Below are positions 9,299-19,455 of a stretch of DNA of 64,000 nucleotides, piece by piece. This DNA comes from Methylobacterium sp. 77 (GTDB lineage Bacteria; Pseudomonadota; Alphaproteobacteria; Rhizobiales; Beijerinckiaceae). The stretch's first letter is position 1, and every line of letters begins with the position of its first letter. A model generated the notes under the pieces. That model saw nothing but the letters and a program-made list of their open reading frames with translations. It was not told where the DNA came from and did no database searches. A program made the translations under genes and the position numbers. Where the stretch lies: positions 4,450,511 through 4,514,510 of the forward strand of contig NZ_KB910516.1 in the NCBI RefSeq assembly GCF_000372825.1. The letters are read 5' to 3'.

Positions 9299-10273
9299 AT
9301 GAAGGCTTTGCTCTGCACCAGGCTCGGCGGTCCCGAGGATCTCGCGATCGTCGACCTGCCCGATCCGGTGCCCGGTCCCGGCGAGGCCCTGGTGCGGGTG
9401 ACGCTGGCGGCGCTCAACTTCTTCGACACGCTGATCATCGCCGGGCGCTATCAGGTGAAGCCGGAACTGCCGTTCTCGCCCGGCGGCGAGGCGGTCGGGA
9501 TCATCGAGGCCCTCGGGGAGGGCGCATCCGGCGTCGAAATCGGCGACCGGGTCATCGTCCACCGCACCTTCGGGACCTGCGCCGAACGCATCGCGGTCGG
9601 CGTCGCGCACCTCACCCCCGTGCCCGATGCGGTGGGCGACGAACAGGCGGCCGGGCTCACCATCACCTACGGCACCTCGCTCCATGCCCTGCGGGACCGC
9701 GCGCGGCTTCAGCCCGGCGAGACGCTGGCCGTGCTCGGCGCATCGGGCGGCGTCGGCCTCGCGGCGGTGGAACTCGGCGTGATCATGGGGGCGAGGGTGA
9801 TCGCCTGCGCCTCCTCGCCGGAGAAGCTCCGGGTGGCTCAGGCGCATGGGGCTGAGATGAGCCTCGACTACGGCGAGGGCAACCTGCGCGAGGGCCTGCG
9901 GACGCTCACCGAGGGGCGCGGCGTCGACGTGATCTACGATCCGATCGGCGGTGAATACGCCGAACCGGCCCTGCGTTCGCTCGGCTGGAAGGGACGCTAC
10001 CTCGTCATCGGTTTCGCTGCCGGCGAGATCCCGCGCATCCCCCTCAACCTCGCCCTCCTCAAGGGCATCGATATCCAGGGCGTGCATTGGGGCGTGTTCG
10101 TGGAGCGCGAGCCCCAGGCGCACCGGGCGAACCAGGAGCAGCTTCTCGCCTGGGTGGCGGAAGGGCGCCTGAAGGCGAAGATCCACGGCACCTTTCCGCT
10201 GGACCACTATGTCGAGGCACTCGGCATCCTCAAGCGCCGCGAGGCCGTGGGCAAGGTGCTGCTGCGGCCGTGA
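9299..10273 (+). CDS. NADPH:quinone oxidoreductase family protein (zinc-independent MDR)
   Basis: This is a medium-chain dehydrogenase/reductase of the quinone oxidoreductase (QorA-like) group that should reduce quinones or enones with NADPH. It has an N-terminal GroES-like fold (LNFFDTLIIAGRYQVKPELPFSPGGEAVG), a Rossmann motif (VLGASGGVGLAAVELGVIMGARVIA) and the YDPIGGEYAEPALRSL region. The zinc ligands of alcohol dehydrogenases are absent. The in-frame ATG at 9299, preceded by AGAGGGA, gives 324 residues; an earlier ATG at 9272 adds nine atypical residues. It converges on dnaE2. Confidence 0.9.
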   Translation: MKALLCTRLGGPEDLAIVDLPDPVPGPGEALVRVTLAALNFFDTLIIAGRYQVKPELPFSPGGEAVGIIEALGEGASGVEIGDRVIVHRTFGTCAERIAVGVAHLTPVPDAVGDEQAAGLTITYGTSLHALRDRARLQPGETLAVLGASGGVGLAAVELGVIMGARVIACASSPEKLRVAQAHGAEMSLDYGEGNLREGLRTLTEGRGVDVIYDPIGGEYAEPALRSLGWKGRYLVIGFAAGEIPRIPLNLALLKGIDIQGVHWGVFVEREPQAHRANQEQLLAWVAEGRLKAKIHGTFPLDHYVEALGILKRREAVGKVLLRP

Positions 10274-10277
10274 GGGA

Positions 10278-10297
10278 CCTCCCCGCGAGGGGGGAGG
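10278..10297. terminator. Hairpin between convergent genes
   Basis: A CCTCCCC / GGGGAGG stem (10278-10284 and 10291-10297) lies between the stops of the quinone oxidoreductase gene (10273) and dnaE2 (10313). No strong T run follows, so it is a weak terminator candidate. It also resembles the short palindromic GC hairpins scattered between genes of such genomes. Confidence 0.4.
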
Positions 10298-10312
10298 GGC
10301 GGGTCGGGACGA

Positions 10313-13300
10313 TCAGTGGAAATCCCGGCTGCGGTAGACGCGCCGGTCGGGCGGGGCACCGAAATCCGTCGTTTCCGGTGGGAGTTTGAGGCCGCCCTCG
10401 CGCAAGGTCCGCAACTCCTCGGTCAGGTCTCGAAACCGCTCGGCCAGGAGATGGACCACGAGGCCCGAGCGCTGGATGCGCCCGCGTACGGCGATGAAGC
10501 GCGCGCTCATGGCGATGCGCCGGTTGGCCTCGAACACCTTCTTCCAGACGATGACGTTGCAGATGCCGGTCTCGTCCTCCAGCGTCAGGAACACCACGCC
10601 CTTGGCGGTGCCGGGGCGCTGCCGGGTCAGGACGAGGCCCGCCACCGTCACGCGGGCGTTCTGGGCCAGGGCGGGATCGTGATGCGCCGCCGCCGGGATT
10701 GCACCGATGCGGGCGAGGCGGGCGCGGAAGAACGCCACCGGGTGGCCTTTGAGCGAGAGGCCGGTGGAGACGTAATCCTCCGCCACGTGCTCGGAGAGCG
10801 CCATCGCCGGCAGATCCACTGACGGTTCCGCCCGGAACAGCCCATCATCGGCGTGGAAGGCGAAGAGCGGCATCGGCGCATCGAGGAGATGGGTGCGCCG
10901 GTTGGTGGGGACGCCCCGCGCGGCACTGGCGCGCATCGAGGTGCCCTCCAATGCCCGAACCGCCCAGAGGGCGGCACGGCGGTCGAGGTCGAGGGAGCGG
11001 AAAGCGTCGGCCTCCGCCAGGCGTTCGAGGGCGTTGCGGGGAAGCGTCAGGGCGGCCTGCAGGCCCTCGACGCTGGCATAGCCGTTGCCGCGCAGGGCAA
11101 CGAGCCGGGCCATGGCCGCCTTCGGCAAGCCGCTCACCTGCCGCAGGCCGATGCGGACGGCGAAGCGCCGCTCTTGCCCCGGCGGCGTCGAGGCCGGTTC
11201 CAGGGTGCAGTCCCAGGCGCTGGCATTGACGTCCGGTCCGCGCACCTCGACCCCGTGGGCGCGGGCGTCCCGCACGAGCTGGGCCGGCTGATAGAAGCCC
11301 ATGGGCTGCGAATTCAGGATCGCGGCCAGGAAGACGTCCGGGTGACGGCACTTCATCCAGGCCGAGGCGTAGACCAGCAGCGCGAAGCTCGCCGCATGGC
11401 TCTCGGGAAAGCCGTAGGTGGAGAACCCTTCGATCTGCTTGAAGCAGCGCTCGGCGAAGTCGCGCGGGTAGCCCCGCCCGGCCATGCCCTCGATGAACTT
11501 GGTCTTGAAATTCACGATCTGGCCGTTGTGCCGGAAGGTCGCCATGGCCCGGCGCAAGCCGTCGGCTTCCGAGGGCGTGAAGCCGGCTGCGGTGATCGCG
11601 ATCTGCATGGCGTGCTCCTGGAACAGCGGCACGCCGAAGGTCCGCTTCAGAACCTGTTCGAGTTCGTTGGCCGGACCGTGTTCGGGCGAAGGGGAGGGGA
11701 AGACGACAGGGTCTTCGCCCGAGCGCCGCCGCAGGTAGGGATGGACCATGTCGCCCTGGATCGGGCCGGGCCGCACGATGGCGACCTGGACCACGAGGTC
11801 GTAGAATTCCTTCGGCTTCAGGCGCGGCAGCATCGACATCTGCGCCCGGCTCTCGACCTGGAATACGCCGACGGAATCGGCTTTCGACAGCATCGCGTAG
11901 ACGTCGGGCTGCTCGCGCGGGATTTCGGCCAGGGTCTCGTAGTCGGTGCCGTAATCCTCGCGCAGGAAATCGAGGCCACGCTTGAGGCAGGTCAGCATGC
12001 CGAGCGCCAGCACGTCGACCTTGAGCAGTCCGATCGTGTCGATGTCGTCCTTGTCCCATTCGATGAAGGTGCGGTCCGGCATCGCGGCGTTGCCCACCGG
12101 CACGGTCTCGTCGAGGCGCCCCCGCGTCAGCACGAACCCGCCCACATGCTGCGACAGATGACGCGGGAAGCCGATGAGCTGGATCGCGAGGTCCACCGCC
12201 TGCCGGATCGCCGGGTTGGCGGGGTCGAGCCCGGCCTGCGCGATGTGCTGGTCGGGCAGGCCGGCGCCCCAGGAACCCCACACCGTGTCGGCCATCACGC
12301 CGGTGATGTCGGGGGTGAGGCCCAGGACCTTGCCGACCTCGCGGATGGCGCTGCGGGGCCGGTAGTGGATCACCGTGGCGCAGATCGCCGCGCGATCCCG
12401 CCCGTAGCGGCGATAGAGGTACTGGATCACCTCCTCGCGCCGCTCGTGCTCGAAATCGACGTCGATATCGGGTGGCTCGTCCCGGCTCTCGGAGATGAAG
12501 CGGGCGAAGAGCAGCCGGATTTCGGTCGGGTCCACCGCCGTGATGCCGAGGCAGTAGCAGACCACGGAATTCGCCGCCGAGCCGCGGCCCTGGCACAGGA
12601 TACCCCGGTTCCGGGCGAACTCGACGATGTCGTGGATGGTGAGGAAGTAGCGGGCGTAGTCGAGCCGGCGGATCAGCTCGAACTCGTTGGCGAGCGACGT
12701 CTCCACGATCTCCGGGATGCCGTCGGGATAGCGCAAACCGGCGCGGTGCCGGGTCATGTATTCGAGATGGCCCTGCGCCGTCCTGCCGGGGGGGACGGGT
12801 TCGTCGGGATACTCGTATTTCAGCTCCTCCAGCGAGAAGGTGCAGGCCTGCGCGATCTCGATGGTGCGCGCGATCGCCTCCGGGTGGTCGGCGAAGAGCC
12901 GGGCCATCTCGGCCGGCGGTTTCAGGTGGCGCTCCGCATTGGCCTCCAGCCGGTAACCGGCCTCGACCAGGGTGCAGCCCTCGCGGATACAGGCGACCAC
13001 GTCCTGCAGGGGACGCCGGTCGGGATGGTGATAGAGCGCGTCCGACACCGCCACCATCGGCGCGCCGAGGCGTTTCCCGAACCCGGCGAGCCGGCCCAGA
13101 CGACGGCGCTCATCGCCACGATAGCGATGGCTGACACCGAGGAAGACGCGGTCGGGCGCCGTCTCCGCCAGGGCCGCGAGATGACGGCCGAAGGCTTCCT
13201 CCGCCGCCTCGGATGGCAAAGTGGTCTCCGGGGGAATGGCGATGAAGATCTGGCCTCCTGCCGCCGCGAGCATCTCCTCGACGCCGAACCGGCACTCGCC

Positions 13301-13627
13301 CTTCGGCGAGCGCCGGTTGCCGTCCGTGAGCAGGCGGCAGAGCCGGCCATAGGCGTCGCGGTCCATCGGGTAGGCGACCGCCTCGAACCCCTCCTCGGTG
13401 ACGAGGCGGACACCGGGCAGATAGCGGATCGTCGGCTCGCCCGCTTTCTTTCGGCGCTTGGCCTCGGCATGGCCGCGCACCACGCCCGACAGCGTGTTGC
13501 GGTCGGCGATGCCGATGGCGTGGAATCCGAGCTCGGCACCCTGAGCCACCATCTCCTGCGGATGCGAGGCCCCGCGCAGGAAGGAGAAATTAGTTGTGAC
13601 GGCGAGCTCGGCATAGAGCGGGGTCAT
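10313..13627 (-). CDS. dnaE2: Error-prone DNA polymerase III alpha subunit DnaE2
   Basis: DnaE2 (ImuC) is the C-family polymerase that does the actual translesion synthesis in the damage-induced ImuA-ImuB-DnaE2 mutasome. The 1104-residue protein starts with a PHP domain ([18 protein letters not shown]), continues with the C-family polymerase core including the catalytic aspartates in [16 protein letters not shown], and ends with helix-hairpin-helix and OB-fold regions ([27 protein letters not shown]). Its shorter length and lack of the replicative C-terminus separate it from DnaE1. It is the third gene of the operon, 166 bp after imuB, and should be controlled by the LexA box upstream of imuA. 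Confidence 0.96.
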   Translation of the reverse strand: MTPLYAELAVTTNFSFLRGASHPQEMVAQGAELGFHAIGIADRNTLSGVVRGHAEAKRRKKAGEPTIRYLPGVRLVTEEGFEAVAYPMDRDAYGRLCRLLTDGNRRSPKGECRFGVEEMLAAAGGQIFIAIPPETTLPSEAAEEAFGRHLAALAETAPDRVFLGVSHRYRGDERRRLGRLAGFGKRLGAPMVAVSDALYHHPDRRPLQDVVACIREGCTLVEAGYRLEANAERHLKPPAEMARLFADHPEAIARTIEIAQACTFSLEELKYEYPDEPVPPGRTAQGHLEYMTRHRAGLRYPDGIPEIVETSLANEFELIRRLDYARYFLTIHDIVEFARNRGILCQGRGSAANSVVCYCLGITAVDPTEIRLLFARFISESRDEPPDIDVDFEHERREEVIQYLYRRYGRDRAAICATVIHYRPRSAIREVGKVLGLTPDITGVMADTVWGSWGAGLPDQHIAQAGLDPANPAIRQAVDLAIQLIGFPRHLSQHVGGFVLTRGRLDETVPVGNAAMPDRTFIEWDKDDIDTIGLLKVDVLALGMLTCLKRGLDFLREDYGTDYETLAEIPREQPDVYAMLSKADSVGVFQVESRAQMSMLPRLKPKEFYDLVVQVAIVRPGPIQGDMVHPYLRRRSGEDPVVFPSPSPEHGPANELEQVLKRTFGVPLFQEHAMQIAITAAGFTPSEADGLRRAMATFRHNGQIVNFKTKFIEGMAGRGYPRDFAERCFKQIEGFSTYGFPESHAASFALLVYASAWMKCRHPDVFLAAILNSQPMGFYQPAQLVRDARAHGVEVRGPDVNASAWDCTLEPASTPPGQERRFAVRIGLRQVSGLPKAAMARLVALRGNGYASVEGLQAALTLPRNALERLAEADAFRSLDLDRRAALWAVRALEGTSMRASAARGVPTNRRTHLLDAPMPLFAFHADDGLFRAEPSVDLPAMALSEHVAEDYVSTGLSLKGHPVAFFRARLARIGAIPAAAHHDPALAQNARVTVAGLVLTRQRPGTAKGVVFLTLEDETGICNVIVWKKVFEANRRIAMSARFIAVRGRIQRSGLVVHLLAERFRDLTEELRTLREGGLKLPPETTDFGAPPDRRVYRSRDFH

Positions 13628-13793
13628 GCGCTTTCGACCCTCTCTCCTCTGCGGGAGAGGGAGGCCGCGGAGCAGGCGGGAGAGGAGGCGAACTTTTCAA
13701 GAAGCACGCTCCCCTCTCCCGACCCTCGCCGACGCGAGGGCTCTCTTCCCCTGCGAAGTGTGGCGGACAGACTCGCGGGACCTTGCTCATCCT
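13628..13793. repeat. Palindromic GC-rich spacer between imuB and dnaE2
   Basis: The spacer contains two hairpin-forming segments: CTCTCC/GGAGAG arms around 13642-13659, and a second segment near 13710-13750 with CCCTCGCCGACGCGAGGG. They look like small dispersed intergenic repeats. They could attenuate or protect the mRNA between the two coding regions. Confidence 0.45.
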
Positions 13794-15422
13794 TCACGCG
13801 AACAGCCCCTGCACGAACCAGCGTGCCGCTTTCTGCGCCGTGTGGAATCCCTCCCGGTAGACCCAGAGCCGCCGGCCGGATTCGTCCTCGACCACGTAGT
13901 AATCCCGAGCCGGTGCGGGAGCGTGCCACCATGCGTCGGCGATGCGTTCCGGACCCTCGGCATGGGCGATCCGGTGCAAGCGCCGGCGCCAGCGAAAGCG
14001 CTGGGGCGGCCCGTCGGGAGCCAGCGAGAACACGTCGTCGGCCGCCTCGCTGCGGGACAGGAGAACGAGGGGCCGGGACGGAATCGGCCCCTGCGGGCGG
14101 GCATTCACCCGTCCGGCCCAGTCGAGGGCGACATGTCTCACCCGCCATGGTTCCAGGGCGTCGGCGCGCTCGGGGATGTGACTCGCCCGTGGGCTCAAGC
14201 GGATCACCCTGGCCCTGATGCGCTGGCGCAGAGCATCGGCGAGGCGGGCGGTTCCGCTGGTATCGGTCCTTTGGTCGAGGCCGGTCGCGGCCAGCGCGTC
14301 CTGGCGCGCTTCCAGCCGACCGATCCCGGTCACGTCGAGCCGCACGGTCTCGAAGCCGAAACCGGCATCGAGGGCCGGACCGAGCCGCTCGAGGCGCAGA
14401 TCCAGCAGCCGTCCGACCTGGGTCGCACAGAGTGTCGGTTCCGACAGGCCGAGATCGAGGGTCTTCTCGATGCCGTCGACCCGGTACAGGCTCAATCGCA
14501 GGGAGCGCGCACCGAAGCCCGAGGCGGCGAGGCGGGGCGCGATCTCCTGCATCAGCCGGATGGCGGTGGCGACGATGATCGTCTGATGCCCGATCGGGTC
14601 GAGGAAGCCCCGGCTCGCGCCGAAGGCGGCGGGCTCGGCCAGGGAGACCAGCGGTTCGGGCCTCCTCCCCAATGCCTGGTCGAGGCGCAGCAGCAGGGTT
14701 TCGCCGAAGCGCCGTGCGAGGGGAGGGCGGGGCGCGTCCGCCAGCTCTCCGATCCGGCGCAGCCCGAGGCGGCGGAGCGATTCGGCAATGGAGGGCTCGA
14801 TCCGCAAGGCGCCGACGGAGATGTCGCGCAGGGCCGGTGCGTTCTCTCCCGGCGGAACGATGACGGGTCTCGCCGAACCGCCATGGCGAGCGAGCGCGAA
14901 GGCGCAGGCCGGGGTATCGGCCAAGGCCAGCCGGGCGGGGATGGCATTCGCCGACAGGCGGGCGGCGAGGTCGGCGATCAGCGCGTCTTCCCCACCGAAC
15001 AGGTGGCTTGCCCCCTCGACATCGAGGAAGAAGCCATCGCCGCCCTCCACCGCCCCGAACGGCGCCACCACGGGCGCGTAGCGCCGCGCCCAGAGGCAGA
15101 GCCGCGCGAGGGCGGCGGCATCGGCTTCCGGGTCGGCGGGATGGACGGCGATGCCCGGCCCGATCCGGGCACGGGCTCGCGCGAGGGGCTCGCCCGGCCG
15201 CAGGCCGAGAGCCCATGCCGCGGCATCCACGGCCGTGATGCGCAGGCCCCCCGGCCCCACGGCGGCCACCACGGCGGGAGAGGCTGCCTCGGGCAGCTTT
15301 TGCTCAGGCCTTCTTGGCTCAGGCCTTCTTGGCTCAGGCACTCTTGGCTCAGGCATGGCTTGAGCGCGTCCGAGCCGCGTCAGCGGCCACTGCTCCAGCC
15401 AGACCGAAACGATGCGCGGCAT
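13794..15422 (-). CDS. imuB: ImuB, Y-family polymerase-like mutasome hub
   Basis: ImuB is the inactive Y-family polymerase homologue that binds the beta clamp, ImuA and DnaE2 and targets the mutasome to lesions. The N-terminus MPRIVSVWLEQWPLTRL replaces the catalytic acidic motif of active Y polymerases. The later GFFLDVEGASHLFGG corresponds to the palm motif without the usual SIDE acids. The roughly 542-residue length is normal. The ATG at 15422 has GGAG seven bases upstream; a start at 15458 is possible. The gene overlaps the end of imuA by 74 bp, indicating translational coupling. Confidence 0.93.
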   Translation of the reverse strand: MPRIVSVWLEQWPLTRLGRAQAMPEPRVPEPRRPEPRRPEQKLPEAASPAVVAAVGPGGLRITAVDAAAWALGLRPGEPLARARARIGPGIAVHPADPEADAAALARLCLWARRYAPVVAPFGAVEGGDGFFLDVEGASHLFGGEDALIADLAARLSANAIPARLALADTPACAFALARHGGSARPVIVPPGENAPALRDISVGALRIEPSIAESLRRLGLRRIGELADAPRPPLARRFGETLLLRLDQALGRRPEPLVSLAEPAAFGASRGFLDPIGHQTIIVATAIRLMQEIAPRLAASGFGARSLRLSLYRVDGIEKTLDLGLSEPTLCATQVGRLLDLRLERLGPALDAGFGFETVRLDVTGIGRLEARQDALAATGLDQRTDTSGTARLADALRQRIRARVIRLSPRASHIPERADALEPWRVRHVALDWAGRVNARPQGPIPSRPLVLLSRSEAADDVFSLAPDGPPQRFRWRRRLHRIAHAEGPERIADAWWHAPAPARDYYVVEDESGRRLWVYREGFHTAQKAARWFVQGLFA

Positions 15423-16140
15423 GATCCCACTCCAGAAGCCAATCGCCCGTCCGTCCATTGCGGCAGCGGTCGAGCCGCGCCCGCCAGCATGGCCGTTCGA
15501 TGCAGCCGAAACGGTCCCGAAGGGCCGCGCCCGAGCCGATCCGCCAGCGGGTCGCGGCCATGTTCGGGCATTCCGCCTGGGGCGGCCGCAGGACGAGGAG
15601 GAGGCGGGACGCAGCCTCGCCCGCCAGATGCAGTCGCCGGCTCTGCTTCAGCGGCAGGCCGGCATCCACGAGCCCCGCCACCGCCCTCAAGCCCTGCGAG
15701 CGCAGGGCTTCCTCCACGGCGCGGTAGGCATCCGCGTCGTTCTCGACCTCCAGGATCAGCAGGCGGCCGGGATCGAGACCGAGCCCGGCGAGGCCGTGAC
15801 CGTAGGGCGTCGGATGGCCCTTGCCGATGACGAGAAGGGCCTCCCCCTCCACCCGCGCGAGGTGGCGCGCCATCAGGGCGAGGGTGAAGCCCAGGGCCGC
15901 CGCCTCGTCGCCCTCGGATTGCGGCGCGATCTCGTGTGGGCGGCCGAGGGAAAGGCCGCCGCCGGGCAGCCCCGAATCGATATGGGCGATCCCCAGCGGC
16001 AGCGTGTCGATCGCGGGCGCGTCGGAATTCGGTCCTCGATGATCGCGCAACGCGGCCAGGGCGATCTGCCGTCGCCGCGCCGGCTCGTCCGCTTCCGTTC
16101 CGTCCTCATCGCGCATTGCCCGTCGAGCCCAAGCCATCAT
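15349..16140 (-). CDS. imuA: ImuA, RecA-like mutasome accessory protein
   Basis: ImuA is a RecA/SulA-related protein that works with ImuB and DnaE2 in damage-induced mutagenesis. The LPLGIAHIDSGLPGGGLSLGRPHEIA stretch is the degenerate P-loop region typical of ImuA, and ALLVIGKGHPTPYGHGLAGLGLDP follows. The predicted length is 263 residues. The reading frame opens at a TTG at 16170, but that codon falls inside the LexA box, so the ATG at 16140 (or 16137) is the better start. It is the first gene of imuA-imuB-dnaE2. Confidence 0.9.
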   Translation of the reverse strand: MMAWARRAMRDEDGTEADEPARRRQIALAALRDHRGPNSDAPAIDTLPLGIAHIDSGLPGGGLSLGRPHEIAPQSEGDEAAALGFTLALMARHLARVEGEALLVIGKGHPTPYGHGLAGLGLDPGRLLILEVENDADAYRAVEEALRSQGLRAVAGLVDAGLPLKQSRRLHLAGEAASRLLLVLRPPQAECPNMAATRWRIGSGAALRDRFGCIERPCWRARLDRCRNGRTGDWLLEWDHAAHRFGLAGAVAADAARTRSSHA

Positions 16141-16164
16141 GTCCGTTCCATCGCCCGACGATAA

Positions 16165-16179
16165 GAACAAAACAAGAAC
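16165..16179 (-). promoter_or_regulatory. LexA (SOS) box of the imuA operon
   Basis: The plus strand reads GAAC-N7-GAAC with spacer AAAACAA, exactly the alphaproteobacterial LexA direct repeat (GTTC-N7-GTTC on the minus strand). It lies 25 bp upstream of the imuA ATG, where repressor would block transcription until DNA damage activates RecA. The match is complete at all eight conserved positions. Confidence 0.9.
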
Positions 16180-16379
16180 ATACTCAACAGGTTTCAGGGG
16201 AATGAAAAATTACCCAATGGGCTGAGCCGCTTCCCCTGTGGATGGCTGTGGACGAGTGTGGATAGGGCAGGGACGGGACGGCGGCATGGGCGCCCGACCG
16301 GACTTGACCGCATGACCGGAGCCGGCATTGTCCCTCCCCCGTGCCGGACCTCCGGCGCACCAGCCTGGAGAGAATGTCC

Positions 16380-17306
16380 ATGCGCCTCGACCATGTCGCC
16401 AAGTCTCTGATCGGATTGATGATTCTCGCAGGATCTGCAGTCGTTCCCGCAGCGGCTCAGGCGCCCGGTCAAGTCAGTCCCGGCCAGCCCGGCCGCGGGA
16501 TGAGCGCCGCTCCGGCGACAGACGCCGCCGCCGCTCCGGGACCCGGGGCGGCCAGGGCCAAGCCCAGGCGGATGGTGGCGCCATCGCAGCCGATCCAGGT
16601 CTACGATGCGCGGATCGAGGCGGGAGATCTGCGGATCTCGGGCAGTGTTCGGAAAGGTGGCACCGTCGTCGTTCTGGACGAGGACATCTCGGTGATGGCC
16701 GATTCGCGCGGGCGGTTCCTGTTCCGTCTTCCCTACCGGCCGGCCACCTGCGTCGCGGCGCTGAAGGCCGGCGATGACGAGAGGGAGGCCGTGGTGGCCA
16801 ATTGCGCGCCCGCCGGCGAGCCCGGCGCCAAGGGCGATGCCGGCCCGCAGGGAGAGGCCGGTCCGCAGGGCATGGCGGGGCTTGCCGGCGCGCCCGGCAT
16901 GGCCGGTCCCAAAGGCGATACAGGACCCAAAGGTGAGACGGGGGCGAAAGGAGATGCCGGGCAGAAGGGCGAGGCTGGGCTGAAGGGCGAAACCGGCCCG
17001 CAGGGACCGGCCGGACCCAAGGGCGATACCGGGTCAAAGGGCGATACGGGTCCAAAGGGCTTGGCCGGTACTCAGGGCGAGCCGGGAGCGGCCGGCGTCA
17101 CGGCCAGCACCGCCGCCTCCGCATTGCGTCCGGTGCGCAGCGAGAGCTGTGCTTCCGGCGGCTGCGAGGTGAGCTGCGAGAGCGGCGAGGCCTTCGTCTC
17201 GGCCTATTGCCTGTCCTCGGGCAGTCCGTCCTTCGCCAATGGCGGTGCCAGCGCGTCCTGCCCGTCCGACGCCAAGGGCATGGTCGGGTTCTGTTCCCGG
17301 TTATAG
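16380..17306 (+). CDS. Secreted collagen-like repeat protein
   Basis: The protein begins with a clear signal peptide ([28 protein letters not shown]). A short beta-like domain of about 100 residues follows. Residues 146-238 form 31 uninterrupted Gly-X-Y triplets, rich in GDT, GPK and GEA units, expected to form a collagen triple helix. The C-terminal part has six cysteines (for example [11 protein letters not shown]), probably disulphide-bonded outside the cytoplasm. Its function is unknown; bacterial collagen-like proteins are often surface or adhesive. The ATG at 16380 follows GGAGAG at good spacing; 16374 is an alternative. Its stop overlaps that of the convergent flavoprotein gene by six bases. 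Confidence 0.85.
   Translation: MRLDHVAKSLIGLMILAGSAVVPAAAQAPGQVSPGQPGRGMSAAPATDAAAAPGPGAARAKPRRMVAPSQPIQVYDARIEAGDLRISGSVRKGGTVVVLDEDISVMADSRGRFLFRLPYRPATCVAALKAGDDEREAVVANCAPAGEPGAKGDAGPQGEAGPQGMAGLAGAPGMAGPKGDTGPKGETGAKGDAGQKGEAGLKGETGPQGPAGPKGDTGSKGDTGPKGLAGTQGEPGAAGVTASTAASALRPVRSESCASGGCEVSCESGEAFVSAYCLSSGSPSFANGGASASCPSDAKGMVGFCSRL
16815..17093 (+). repeat. Collagen Gly-X-Y triplet repeat tract
   Basis: This segment codes for 31 consecutive Gly-X-Y triplets without interruption. The DNA is a degenerate 9-bp periodicity with units such as GGCGAT, GGCGAG and AAGGGC, so it is prone to length variation. Confidence 0.9.
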
Positions 17307-18548
17307 GTCGGACCCGGTCTCCTCGATCCAGTGCATCATCCCGGCGGCCGCGGCGCGGCCGCTGGCGAAGGCGCCCTGCAGAAGGTAGCCGCCGGTGGGG
17401 GCTTCCCAGTCCAGCATCTCGCCGGCGACGAACACGCCCGGCCGCGCCTTCAGCATGAAGCGTGTATCGATGGCCTCGAAGGCGACGCCGCCCGCCGTGG
17501 AGATCGCCCGCTCGATCGGGCGGGGAGCGAGAAGACGTAAGGGCGCCGCCTTGATCAGGGCGGCGAGTTCGACCGCCGAGGACGGGAGAAAACGGCCGGC
17601 GGCCTCGCGCAGCAGACCCGCCGCCACGGGATCGAGCCCCGCATCCTTGCGCAGGCGCGTGGCGAGGGACGCGCCCTGCTTGTGCGTCGCGAGACGTCGC
17701 GTCAGGACCGCCTCGGTCACATCCGGCCGCAGATCGAGGATGAGCCGAGCCTCGCCCCCTGCCTCGTCCTTTGCTTCGATCGCCTCGCGGATGAGGCGCG
17801 AAAGGGTGTAGACCGCCCCGCCCTCGATTCCGTCCGCCGTGATCATGGCCTCGCCGCGAACGGTCTCGTCTCCGAGCCGGAGGGCGATGCGTTTCACCGG
17901 CGTCCCGGCGAAGCGCTCCCGGAACACGTCCGACCACGGCACGGTGAAGCCGACATTGGCGGGCCTGAGGGGCGAGACGGCGATCCCGGCCTCGGTGAAG
18001 AGCGGAACCCAGGCCCCGTCCGAGCCGAGCCGTGGCCAACTCGCACCGCCGAGGGCGAGGAGCGTCGGCCCGGTCTTCACCACGCTGCGGCCTTCCGGCG
18101 TTTCGAACGCCAGGCTCCCATCGGCCTCCCAGCCGAGGAAGCGATGCCGGGTCAGGATGCGGACGCGACCCGCGTCGAGCCGCTGCAGCCAGGCCCGCAG
18201 GAGTGGCGAGGCCTTGAAGCTCTTCGGGAACACACGGCCGCTCGACCCGACGAAGGTTGCCTGGCCGAGGCCCTCGCACCAGTCCCGCAAGGCTTGCGGG
18301 GGGAACGCGGCGATCGCCTCCGCGAGGGGCGGCTGCGCCGGGTGGTAGCGCCGCTGGAATGCCTCCAGCGGCTCGCTATGGGTGAGGTTGAGGCCGCCGC
18401 GCCCGGCGATGAGGAACTTGCGCCCCACCGAGGGCATCCGCTCGTAGACCGTGACGCGATGGCCCGCCTCGGCCAGCATCTCGGCGGCGGCCAGGCCGGC
18501 CGGGCCGCCGCCGATCACCGCAATGGGGCGTGAAGTCGATTCCGTCAT
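17301..18548 (-). CDS. HI0933-like NAD(P)/FAD-dependent oxidoreductase
   Basis: This cytoplasmic flavoprotein belongs to the HI0933/BaiN family (TIGR03862-type). The FAD-binding Rossmann motif ([19 protein letters not shown]) is at residues 11-29. [20 protein letters not shown] is the family signature, and [39 protein letters not shown] forms the C-terminal FAD-contacting block. The reaction is not established. The ATG at 18548 is chosen because it places the Rossmann motif at the N-terminus; the open frame extends further upstream to 18689. It lies 55 bp downstream of comF on the same strand. Confidence 0.92.
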   Translation of the reverse strand: MTESTSRPIAVIGGGPAGLAAAEMLAEAGHRVTVYERMPSVGRKFLIAGRGGLNLTHSEPLEAFQRRYHPAQPPLAEAIAAFPPQALRDWCEGLGQATFVGSSGRVFPKSFKASPLLRAWLQRLDAGRVRILTRHRFLGWEADGSLAFETPEGRSVVKTGPTLLALGGASWPRLGSDGAWVPLFTEAGIAVSPLRPANVGFTVPWSDVFRERFAGTPVKRIALRLGDETVRGEAMITADGIEGGAVYTLSRLIREAIEAKDEAGGEARLILDLRPDVTEAVLTRRLATHKQGASLATRLRKDAGLDPVAAGLLREAAGRFLPSSAVELAALIKAAPLRLLAPRPIERAISTAGGVAFEAIDTRFMLKARPGVFVAGEMLDWEAPTGGYLLQGAFASGRAAAAGMMHWIEETGSDL

Positions 18549-18603
18549 GGGCGTTGGGAGGCCGTGGCCGAGCCCGGCTGTCAAGGGCGCATCGTCTCGC
18601 CCT

Positions 18604-19368
18604 TCACCCCGCCTCGGCGGCGACCAGGGCGAAAGTGAGCACGTCCACCGATCGCGCTCCTCCGCGCAGCAGCGCCCGCGATGCGGCATTGGCGGTGGAG
18701 CCGGTGGTGGTGACGTCGTCGATGAGCAGGATCTTGCGCCCCTGGAGACGCGCCTTCGCGGCGGCGGGCACCCGGAACGCGCCCTGAAGGTTCGTTGCCC
18801 GCGCGGCCCGGCTGAGGCCGACCTGCGAACGCGTCGCCTTCACCCGGGCGAGGATCGCGGTCTCGCAGGGAAGGCCGGCGATGCGGCCGATTCCGCGGCC
18901 GAGGAGGGCGGCCTGATTGAAGCGGCGACGCCAGAGCCGCGTCCAGTGCAGCGGCACCGGCACGAGGCAATCGGCCTCCCGCAACAATTCCGCGCCGGCC
19001 GCCGCCATCATCCGAGCCATGGGCGCGGCGAGATCGAGCCGGTCCTCGTATTTCAGGCGGTGGACCAGATCACGTGCCACGTCGTCGTAGAGCGCGACGG
19101 CTCTCGCACGCTCGAAGACGGGCGGATCGGCGATGGCGCGGGGCGAGAGGAGGGGGACGAGTCCGAGATCGACGGAAAACGGCGTCCCGAGGCGCTGGCA
19201 ATAGGGCTGTTCGATGAGGCGCAGGCTCGACCAGCAGCGGGAGCACAGGGCGTGAGGATCGGCGGTGGCGGCGCCGCAGCCGGCGCAGGTCGGCGGATAG
19301 ATCAGGCCGAGGGCGCCCGCCGAGATCGAGCGAACGCCTCGCCGAAGGAGCTGAGCGGCGGACACCAT
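18604..19368 (-). CDS. comF: ComF family phosphoribosyltransferase-like protein
   Basis: ComF proteins are linked to DNA uptake and single-strand DNA handling. The N-terminus has a zinc-ribbon (CAGCG and CSRCW pairs near residues 28-45), and the C-terminal half has the type I phosphoribosyltransferase signature KILLIDDVTTTGSTANAASRALL. The 254-residue length is normal. It precedes the flavoprotein gene and is probably cotranscribed with it. No other competence genes are in the window. Confidence 0.93.
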   Translation of the reverse strand: MVSAAQLLRRGVRSISAGALGLIYPPTCAGCGAATADPHALCSRCWSSLRLIEQPYCQRLGTPFSVDLGLVPLLSPRAIADPPVFERARAVALYDDVARDLVHRLKYEDRLDLAAPMARMMAAAGAELLREADCLVPVPLHWTRLWRRRFNQAALLGRGIGRIAGLPCETAILARVKATRSQVGLSRAARATNLQGAFRVPAAAKARLQGRKILLIDDVTTTGSTANAASRALLRGGARSVDVLTFALVAAEAG

Positions 19369-19455
19369 GCCTCTGGCTTAAGGCCTTGCCCGCCGCTCCG
19401 CGACGACCTTTTCCGCGATGACGTTTCGCGGAACGCGATCGGTGGGAAAAATGCC

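Noticed and set aside
8519..10207. 562-codon open frame antisense to the PEBP and quinone oxidoreductase genes
   Set aside because: Same GC-bias artefact; the sense-strand genes carry family motifs.
10853..14218. 1121-codon open frame on the plus strand, antisense to dnaE2 and imuB
   Set aside because: It is the mirror of strong GC bias at third positions in the real genes. The translation is Arg/Gly/His/Glu-rich with no domain and no ribosome site.
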